DNA of 8,654 nucleotides from Lachnospiraceae bacterium (GTDB lineage: Bacteria > Bacillota_A > Clostridia > Lachnospirales > Lachnospiraceae): NCBI GenBank assembly GCA_017416505.1, contig JAFQCI010000012.1, forward strand, positions 1 through 8,654, given 5' to 3'. A program made the translations under genes and the position numbers. This document shows positions 1 to 4,265 of the stretch, in pieces (positions within the stretch are counted from its first letter, which is position 1; each line of letters opens with the position of its first letter). The notes beneath the pieces were generated by a model, which worked only from the letters and a program-made list of their open reading frames with translations, was not told where the DNA came from and made no database searches.

Positions 1-650
1 AGTTCTAATGCTGCACGCAATAATATACGGAGCTGATTAATGTCTTTCATGTTAATGAATTCCATTAAGCTGTCGATATTAAAGGTAGCGTAACCACGTC
101 CACCTTGATCTGCAGGTAAATGATAAGTTTCGTATTCAGTAAGGAATACTTGAAAACGTTTTTTACTCATAGGATCTTCGGAATAAAGAATGTAACCGTA
201 TTCTTGCAAGGTCTTATTTGCATTTTTAATTGACCTTACGCTGCAATGAAGCATGGAAGCAAGTTTTTTTGGTGACAGACATCTAACCAATCCCTTGTCA
301 TCCGGTTCTGCAAAGTGATAAATAAGCATTAATTTAAGAGCAATCGCTTTTAGACGAGGTTTATAGCCGTACATGTTTTTCTCGTTAACATACTGATAAG
401 ATTCCTTCGTCACAGTCTTATAAACTGCATGAGGGCAGTCTTTACAGTTCTGGCAGGCTTTTTCCTGACATTCTTTCGGAAGGTATTCTAAGAATTCAAT
501 CTGTTTGTAATTTTCACACGAAAAACAGCCGGATTCTTTTCGATCCAGCTCCTGAACTTCCGTATATACTATTTTTTTGTAATTCTCTTGGATACCGATG
601 GCCTTGATAAAAGGTGCTTTACCAATGCGACCATATTTTGAAAGATTCAA
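1..650 (-). CDS. Cysteine-rich helix-turn-helix protein, 5' part only (runs off the left edge)
   Basis: An open frame of 216 codons reads from a TTG start at 650 to the window edge without a stop. The start is chosen because GAGG lies at 659-662, about 8 bases upstream, and the N-terminus MNLSKYGRIGKAPF begins there. Residues 42-74 hold a cysteine cluster, CX2C (C42, C45) then CX4CX2CX2CXH (C61, C66, C69, C72, H74), suggesting a zinc or possibly Fe-S site. Residues about 126-155 (SPKKLASMLHCSVRSI...) look like a winged or plain helix-turn-helix. I do not recognise the family. Position beside a repeat array, plus a leader that appears to be under antisense-RNA control, suggests a replication initiator, co-initiator or copy-number regulator (inference). 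The C-terminus is outside the window, so catalytic domains could be missed. Confidence 0.75.
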   Translation of the reverse strand, partial: MNLSKYGRIGKAPFIKAIGIQENYKKIVYTEVQELDRKESGCFSCENYKQIEFLEYLPKECQEKACQNCKDCPHAVYKTVTKESYQYVNEKNMYGYKPRLKAIALKLMLIYHFAEPDDKGLVRCLSPKKLASMLHCSVRSIKNANKTLQEYGYILYSEDPMSKKRFQVFLTEYETYHLPADQGGRGYATFNIDSLMEFINMKDINQLRILLRAALE

Positions 651-655
651 GTGTA

Positions 656-691
656 TCACCTCAATTCGGTCTTAAAATCAGCTCCTGCCAT
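656..691 (-). CDS. Possible 11-codon leader peptide upstream of the HTH gene
   Basis: On the minus strand ATG at 691-689 opens MAGADFKTELR and stops with TGA at 658-656, five bases before the TTG start at 650. An AGGA at 700-703 lies 8 bases upstream of the ATG. The last codons of the leader cover the Shine-Dalgarno of the main gene, the arrangement seen where translation of a leader peptide is coupled to the downstream gene. It is too short for its coding nature to be judged from composition; it could be chance. Confidence 0.3.
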   Translation of the reverse strand: MAGADFKTELR

Positions 692-742
692 AGTAAAAAT
701 CCTAAAAGGGTAAACTAAATAAAACCAATTTGGCAAAATCAC

Positions 743-771
743 TTGAAAAATAGAAAAGTCTATTGTATAAT
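743..771 (+). promoter_or_regulatory. Sigma-70-type promoter for a short antisense RNA
   Basis: A -35 TTGAAA at 743-748 and a perfect -10 TATAAT at 766-771 are separated by exactly 17 bp. The predicted start is about 778-780. No coding region follows; instead three hairpins and a T-run follow within 135 bp. Confidence 0.65.
745..764 (-). terminator. Weak hairpin with short U-run in the HTH gene leader (possible attenuator)
   Basis: Read on the minus strand, AATAGA (764-759) and TCTATT (754-749) form a 6-bp stem with loop CTTT, followed by further T residues to 746. It lies downstream of the part of the leader that is complementary to the plus-strand RNA, where an attenuator would be expected. 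The stem is all but one A:T/G:C poor, and it also overlaps the spacer of the plus-strand promoter, so this is tentative. Confidence 0.2.
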
Positions 772-866
772 GATAATGCAAATCGGCGATGCCGGTTTTG
801 GTTCAGTAGTTTGACCGCCAAGAAAAACTTCTGAACAGGATACTGTAAATTAATAAATTTTAAATT

Positions 867-875
867 TGTGGATAA
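867..875 (-). promoter_or_regulatory. DnaA-box match
   Basis: The plus strand reads TGTGGATAA, the exact complement of the DnaA box TTATCCACA. It sits next to the repeat array, where a plasmid origin would be. It is also one arm of the terminator hairpin, so the match may be incidental. Confidence 0.4.
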
Positions 876-895
876 CTAATTTTTGACCGAAATAG

Positions 896-904
896 TTATT
901 CACA
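896..904 (+). promoter_or_regulatory. Second, degenerate DnaA-box match
   Basis: TTATTCACA fits the relaxed DnaA consensus (one difference from TTATCCACA) and faces the box at 867-875 in inverted orientation, 20 bp away. It is the other arm of the same inverted repeat. Confidence 0.35.
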
Positions 905-910
905 TTTTTT

Positions 911-939
911 AATATACGACATTTTATTCGATTTGTAAA
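911..939 (-). promoter_or_regulatory. Promoter for the HTH gene and its long leader
   Basis: On the minus strand, -35 TTTACA (939-934) and -10 TATATT (916-911) are spaced 17 bp, each one base from consensus. Transcription would start near 904 and run to the TTG at 650, giving a leader of about 250 nt that contains the complement of the whole antisense RNA. Repeat A1 begins at 941, only one base beyond the -35, so a protein bound to A1 could regulate this promoter. Confidence 0.5.
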
Positions 940-1205
940 ATATAAAAAAAAGTCCCATTTGAGCGGACTAAATTCATGGAAGTGCCTAAAACAATGGATT
1001 CCTTGAGTATAAAAAAAAGTCCCATCTGAGCGGACTAAATTTGAAAAAGTGCAAGAACCCTTGATTTTAAAGGGGTTTAAAGATAAATAAATATTTTAAA
1101 AATTTTTTCATAAAAAAAGGTCCCATTTAAACGGACTAAATTTACTAAAATTGAAGAAAATGGGTCTTTTTCTTTAAAAATATAAAAAAAAGTCCCATTT
1201 GAGCG

Positions 1206-1236
1206 GACTAAATTGGCTATTTTCTGGAATTTAGTC
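1206..1236. repeat. Inverted pair of the repeat core next to class A copy 4
   Basis: GACTAAATT ends the repeat at 1206-1214 and its exact complement AATTTAGTC follows at 1228-1236, 13 bp later. It is the only inverted occurrence of the common core that I found in the array; it gives a 9-bp stem and a head-to-head site pair. Confidence 0.6.
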
Positions 1237-1472
1237 GTCAAAAATTATTAAAAAAATTTTTATTGTGGGCTTGTAAACATAAAAAAAGTACCCATTTGAG
1301 CGGACTAAATTAGTAAAAAGTGGAAAAACATAAAAAAAGGTCCCATTTGAGCGGACTAAATTGGGTATTTATAAAAAAAAGTCCCATCTGAGCGGACTAA
1401 ATTGGGTGTTTTGAATTAAAAACATAAAAAAAGGTCCCATCTGAGCGGACTAAATTAAGAAAATTGGTGAAA

Positions 1473-1517
1473 ATCTTGTGTTCTTGTCGAAAGATAAACA
1501 CAAGATATTGTTTTTTT
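1473..1517 (+). terminator. Strong hairpin plus T-run splitting the repeat array
   Basis: ATCTTGTGTT (1473-1482) pairs perfectly with AACACAAGAT (1497-1506), a 10-bp stem with a 14-nt loop that can add three more pairs (CTT with AAG). ATTG and then seven T (1511-1517) follow, giving a plus-strand terminator shape. No plus-strand gene ends here. It marks the boundary between the class-A-only and class-B-rich parts of the array, so it may be a transcription barrier or a structural element of the origin. Confidence 0.55.
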
Positions 1518-1556
1518 AGAGGAACATGTACGAGGGATGCAGGAAAAATACCGACT

Positions 1557-2320
1557 AAAAGATTGCGACTAAATTCATAAAATTGTTCCGGACAAAAAAG
1601 ATTGCGACTAAATTGAAAAAAGAGGATTATGCACTCATTTTGAGTAAAAATACGAAAGATTGCGACTAAATTTGATTTAATGGTATGCAGCACATATTAT
1701 TAAAAGTGTAAAAAAAGTCCCATCTGAGCGGACTAAATTAGTATGGATTCCCAAATTAGGTGCAAAATACCCCCTAAAGTGGAGGCATAAGGGTGTGAAT
1801 TTAATTTTATACACTTTATTAACAAAAAAGATTGCGACTAAATTATATAATTTGTCCTGTATGAAAAAAGATTGCGACTAAATTGAAAAATTATCCCTGA
1901 TAGAAAAGGATTGCGACTAAATTTGAAAAAGAAGTGAGGAAAAGTTAATTAGAAACATAAAAAAAAGTCCCATCTGAGCGGACTAAATTTGAAATAATGC
2001 TGTTTATGAGGCTATAAACGCGTAAAATATTAGATTTTTAATGAATTTACAAGCAATTATCAGAAAAGATTGCGACTAAATTTAAAAGTACTTTTTATGG
2101 CGTGTTTAGCTGATAGAGTATGCATTTCAGTTATTTTTAATACTAAAATGAGATTTCATGAAGGGGAAAGAGAAAGTATTACAATCAAATAAACATAAAA
2201 AAAGGTCCCATCTGAGCGGACTAAATTTTCTTTAAGCGATAAAAAACAAGTGTTTTTAATAATATTTATGGTAGAAATAAAGAAAAGAGTCTTCCTGATA
2301 GAAAAGATTGCGACTAAATT
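1557..2320 (+). repeat. Class B direct repeats, 8 copies of about 19 bp
   Basis: The consensus is AAAAGATTGCGACTAAATT. Copies lie at 1557-1575, 1596-1614, 1654-1672, 1826-1844, 1866-1884, 1905-1923, 2064-2082 and 2302-2320, same orientation as class A. They share the GCG(G)ACTAAATT end with class A but lack the inverted left half. The copy at 1905 has one extra G. Class B occurs only to the right of the hairpin at 1473-1517, where it is interspersed with three class A copies. Confidence 0.85.
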
Positions 2321-2345
2321 TGAAACAGCAGCCAGGGGCTGCTGT
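2318..2345 (-). terminator. Terminator of the initiator gene
   Basis: ACAGCAGCC (2325-2333) and GGCTGCTGT (2337-2345) form a perfect 9-bp GC-rich stem with a 3-nt loop, starting 11 bases beyond the stop codon at 2357-2359. On the minus strand it is followed by TTTCAAATTT-type sequence, a modest U-tract. It abuts the last class B repeat (2302-2320) and would shield the array from transcription of this gene. Confidence 0.7.
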
Positions 2346-2356
2346 CATGATAGTCT

Positions 2357-3973
2357 TTATTGTGTTATTTCTTTGAATTTAGCATCGATGACAGATTTGT
2401 CTTCGAGTGCTTTTGTTTGAAAGTCGTAAGCCATTAACTCTTTGTTATCCAAAGGTAAGAATTCTATATTAACTGCAGAATTTTTCGAAACAAATTCAAA
2501 ATCCTTAATAACAATTGCTTTTTCTTTTAGAACGGCAAAGTGTTTTGTGAGTTCTTTTACTAGAGTTGAAGGTGGCATTTTACCAAGTTTCATATGAGCT
2601 CTCCAATATTTCATGTTGAACTGCTTTGAATTGTTACCTTTTGAATACTCTGCAATACGTTCCCTTTGGAGAATCATCATAATACCTTTTGTCTGGTGTG
2701 ATTCTATACTATGGTATGAATCAGTCAAAATATTAATATATTTCTTTTGTACATAGGTGTCTATCCATTGTTTTGAAGGTGAGAATTGGAAATATCCTGT
2801 TTCATATCCTATATGTAAGTAACTTAAAAGACCAATAGAAGATGATTCTACAAGTTCACCAGTATTCTTATTGCGGACAGTAATTTTGTAATCAAAATTT
2901 CTAAGTTTGTGTAAACGTTTATCCAAATCCTCATAATGTTTTGCTTTTGGGACTCTGACATTGTATATCTTCTTCGTAAAAGCTTTTATATCTACTTCTA
3001 TAATGTCATTTGCAAGTGTATCACCATTAATGAGGTTAAACAGTTGCGTCATGATTTCTCGGTCTTTCATATCCATGTCTCGTTCATGGCGCGATCGATC
3101 AATGTTATACTTTGCAAGCATTTGTTGGTAGTTTTCTTTATTTACATTTGCCGGCAGATCTTTAGTATTTAGAGTAACTTCAATCTTACCTTCCATTTCA
3201 TCGCTGTCTGAGTCAGGAGCGAAGTTGTAAACATCCATAAAAACAAGTTCGTTTGCAAAAAGAGCTTCGAATTGGATGTCCGAGCTTCTGTAACCAATAA
3301 TTGGAAGATTGGTTAAATCAGTCGGGAACTTGACATTAAAACCTTCAATCGAACCGCTGAAGTTGTTTATGATAATTGTAATGGATTCAAATGTTATGTC
3401 GTAAATAAAACTATTGGCGATTTGCTTTACAGGTCTTTTACCAATAAATGCAAAATCCGTAATCGGAGCGGAAGTGTCCGAGCGCCATTTGTCTATCTCT
3501 AAATATTTGTCTTGCATAATTGCTTCGATGGAAGTATTGGCATCATCGGAACGCTCTATACCAGCGATAGCAACCTTTAACTCTGCAAAATTACGAAGAT
3601 ATTGAGGATTGCGAGGTGACATTTTGTCTGGTGTCTTAATTTCTTCCATTACATGTTTGAATAAATTTCTTTTGTAAAATCTACGATACTCACGGTAGGT
3701 TCCTAAAGCCGCTTCTACAGATTCTTGAGAAAGAGCAATGTAAGTACTGACAGCAATCATATCCTGTAACGTGACAGGATATTTCGGATGGGAAGAATTC
3801 TCGTCGGCAGGGATTGTTTCGCGTATGTAGTTTTCGTATATGAAGCGTTCCGGTTGACGATCTTTAATGAAGTTATTATAAGTTTTGATCAACTCTGGGC
3901 GCACATATGGCATGATAAATACAGCCAGTTTTTCGTATTTTTCATACTGTGTTCTATCTACAGTTCCTGCCAT
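2357..3973 (-). CDS. Putative plasmid replication initiator, Rep_3-like C-terminal half with long N-terminal extension
   Basis: The product is 538 residues, counted from ATG at 3973 (MAGTVDRTQYEKYEK). I prefer this start to the ATG six codons upstream because GGAGG (3981-3985) lies 7 bases before it and would fall inside the longer form. Residues about 304-508 follow the order of Rep_3 initiators: helix REIMTQLFNLING, a strand/helix unit, the DLDKRLHKLRN helix, a LLSYLHIG...GYFQFSPS wing, then a second winged helix from YINILTDSYHSIES through TKGIMMILQRERI to FLPL. Rep_3 proteins are usually about 200-350 residues, so the first 300 residues, which I cannot assign, are extra. No transmembrane segment is apparent. 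Beyond its 3' end lies the two-class repeat array, its likely binding target. It is transcribed alone with a short leader. Identification rests on pattern and context, not a search. Confidence 0.6.
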   Translation of the reverse strand: MAGTVDRTQYEKYEKLAVFIMPYVRPELIKTYNNFIKDRQPERFIYENYIRETIPADENSSHPKYPVTLQDMIAVSTYIALSQESVEAALGTYREYRRFYKRNLFKHVMEEIKTPDKMSPRNPQYLRNFAELKVAIAGIERSDDANTSIEAIMQDKYLEIDKWRSDTSAPITDFAFIGKRPVKQIANSFIYDITFESITIIINNFSGSIEGFNVKFPTDLTNLPIIGYRSSDIQFEALFANELVFMDVYNFAPDSDSDEMEGKIEVTLNTKDLPANVNKENYQQMLAKYNIDRSRHERDMDMKDREIMTQLFNLINGDTLANDIIEVDIKAFTKKIYNVRVPKAKHYEDLDKRLHKLRNFDYKITVRNKNTGELVESSSIGLLSYLHIGYETGYFQFSPSKQWIDTYVQKKYINILTDSYHSIESHQTKGIMMILQRERIAEYSKGNNSKQFNMKYWRAHMKLGKMPPSTLVKELTKHFAVLKEKAIVIKDFEFVSKNSAVNIEFLPLDNKELMAYDFQTKALEDKSVIDAKFKEITQ

Positions 3974-4004
3974 GGCGATTCCTCCGTTCATAATTCATCA
4001 ATTT

Positions 4005-4033
4005 ATTATAGTATAACACAAAAAAATATGCAA
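4005..4033 (-). promoter_or_regulatory. Promoter of the initiator gene
   Basis: On the minus strand, -35 TTGCAT (4033-4028), a 17-bp spacer and a perfect -10 TATAAT (4010-4005). The start would fall near 3998, leaving a leader of about 25 nt before the ATG at 3973. No class A or B repeat is found here, so autoregulation through an operator copy is not visible. Confidence 0.65.
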
Positions 4034-4080
4034 ATTTAATCTTAAAAATTTTGGTGAACAAGAAGAAAAAGTAAAAATAT

Positions 4081-4109
4081 TTGCAGAATGGCAGAAAGAA
4101 TGCTAAACT
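4081..4109 (+). promoter_or_regulatory. Promoter for the methyltransferase leader
   Basis: -35 TTGCAG (4081-4086) and -10 TAAACT (4104-4109) are 17 bp apart, with a TGC extended -10 at 4101-4103. The predicted start is about 4116. It diverges from the initiator promoter at 4005-4033; the gap of about 50 bp between them is A-rich and shows no clear operator. Confidence 0.45.
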
Positions 4110-4115
4110 ATGAGT

Positions 4116-4221
4116 AACCTGATTAGTATTTATAGATTAAGTCTTTTGACTTGGTATGAGGCGAAATTCCTGGAAACAGGTATGTATATTAGAAACGGAC
4201 ACCGCAAAGGTGTCTTTTTTT
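4116..4221 (+). ncRNA. Structured leader or small RNA upstream of the methyltransferase
   Basis: About 105 nt between the promoter and a terminator contain an AAGTC-TTTT-GACTT hairpin (4139-4152, extendable by two G-U pairs), a CCTG-GAAA-CAGG hairpin with a GNRA-type loop (4169-4180), and the terminator at 4198-4221. ACCTG at 4117-4121 could pair instead with CAGGT at 4177-4181, giving an alternative fold. This is the shape of an attenuating leader or a free small RNA. It matches no riboswitch or ribozyme class that I recognise. Confidence 0.4.
4198..4221 (+). terminator. Rho-independent terminator before the methyltransferase gene
   Basis: GACACC (4198-4203) and GGTGTC (4209-4214) form a perfect 6-bp stem with a GCAAA loop followed by seven T (4215-4221). 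It lies 44 bases before the methyltransferase start and upstream of its ribosome site, so it would end the leader RNA or attenuate the operon. Confidence 0.75.
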
Positions 4222-4265
4222 ATGCCGTTTTTACGGTCAGGAATAAATAAAAGGAGGAAGAGTGA

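Larger units (their letters stand above)
778..910 (+). ncRNA. Predicted antisense (countertranscribed) RNA with three stem-loops
   Basis: From the promoter at 743-771 the RNA would begin with stem-loop 1 (780-787 with 791-798, loop GAT, one G-U pair). Stem-loop 2 follows: 801-806 pairs with 831-836, a T-T mismatch, then 808-812 pairs with 825-829 around a 12-nt loop. After an AT-rich linker comes stem-loop 3: 867-878 with 893-904, 12 bp with one G-U pair, followed directly by TTTTTT (905-910), so a Rho-independent terminator. UUGACCG occurs at both apical loops (811-817 and 883-889) and contains a YUNR-type U-turn motif (UUGA) known from antisense-RNA loops. The RNA is fully complementary to the predicted leader of the minus-strand HTH gene, so a copy-control countertranscript is the likely role (inference). 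Confidence 0.6.
867..910 (+). terminator. Terminator hairpin ending the antisense RNA
   Basis: TGTGGATAACTA (867-878) pairs with TAGTTATTCACA (893-904) through 12 positions, one of them G-U, around a 14-nt loop, and six T follow at once. The stem is AT-rich, so efficiency is uncertain, but shape and position relative to the upstream promoter are good. Confidence 0.55.
941..2227 (+). repeat. Class A direct repeats, 11 copies of 34 bp (candidate iterons)
   Basis: Copies lie at 941-974, 1008-1041, 1109-1142, 1181-1214, 1278-1311, 1329-1362, 1370-1403, 1423-1456, 1706-1739, 1956-1989 and 2194-2227, all in one orientation. Each has seven or so A, then a core AGTCCCATYTGAGCGGACT, then AAATT. The core is a dyad, AGTCC against GGACT, around a 9-nt centre. 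Centres are CATCTGAGC in six copies, CATTTGAGC in four, and CATTTAAAC in the copy at 1109. Four copies (1109, 1329, 1423, 2194) carry GGTCC in place of AGTCC; the copy at 1278 has GTACC. Gaps between neighbours range from 7 to over 200 bp. Strong conservation including the centre suggests a protein-binding site, probably for the initiator encoded at 2357-3973 (inference). Confidence 0.85.
941..2320. other. Candidate replication origin or partition region
   Basis: This gene-free stretch lies between the two minus-strand genes for DNA-binding proteins. It is filled by 19 repeats of two related types separated by very AT-rich DNA, for example 1070-1120 and 1245-1265, which could serve as unwinding elements. 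DnaA-box matches lie just left of it. An origin with iterons is the simplest reading; a centromere for a partition system is the main alternative, but no partition gene is visible in the window. Short open frames inside it run through repeats and lack ribosome sites, so I see no gene. Confidence 0.6.

Noticed and set aside
951..974. Resemblance of GGACTAAA to the 3' end of type VI-A CRISPR repeats
   Set aside because: Only a short tail agrees; spacing is irregular and there is no Cas13-like gene in the window.
941..1456. Class A repeats as a series of minus-strand terminators
   Set aside because: Stems are only 4-5 bp, several copies have a mismatch on that strand, and the centre is as conserved as the arms, which fits protein binding better.
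1397..1693. 98-codon minus-strand open frame
   Set aside because: It runs through several repeats of both classes and has no ribosome site, so its sequence is set by the repeats.
1795..1881. Short plus-strand frame from GTG after GGAGG at 1781-1785
   Set aside because: The ribosome-site match is attractive, but the frame is under 30 codons and is mostly class B repeat sequence.
941..2320. CRISPR array
   Set aside because: Repeats are of two kinds and gaps range from 7 to over 200 bp. CRISPR spacers are near-constant in length, and no cas gene is present.
2357..3991. Longer start for the initiator gene at 3991
   Set aside because: The GGAGG at 3981-3985 would fall inside the coding region; the ATG at 3973 has correct spacing to it.
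4116..4221. Hammerhead ribozyme or known riboswitch
   Set aside because: CTGATTAG and GAAA are present, but the conserved core order and flanking helices of a hammerhead are not, and no riboswitch consensus was recognised.
4110..4250. 46-codon plus-strand frame (begins MSNLISIYRL)
   Set aside because: Its start lies at the -10 of the predicted promoter, it lacks a Shine-Dalgarno, and a strong terminator (4198-4221) lies inside it.
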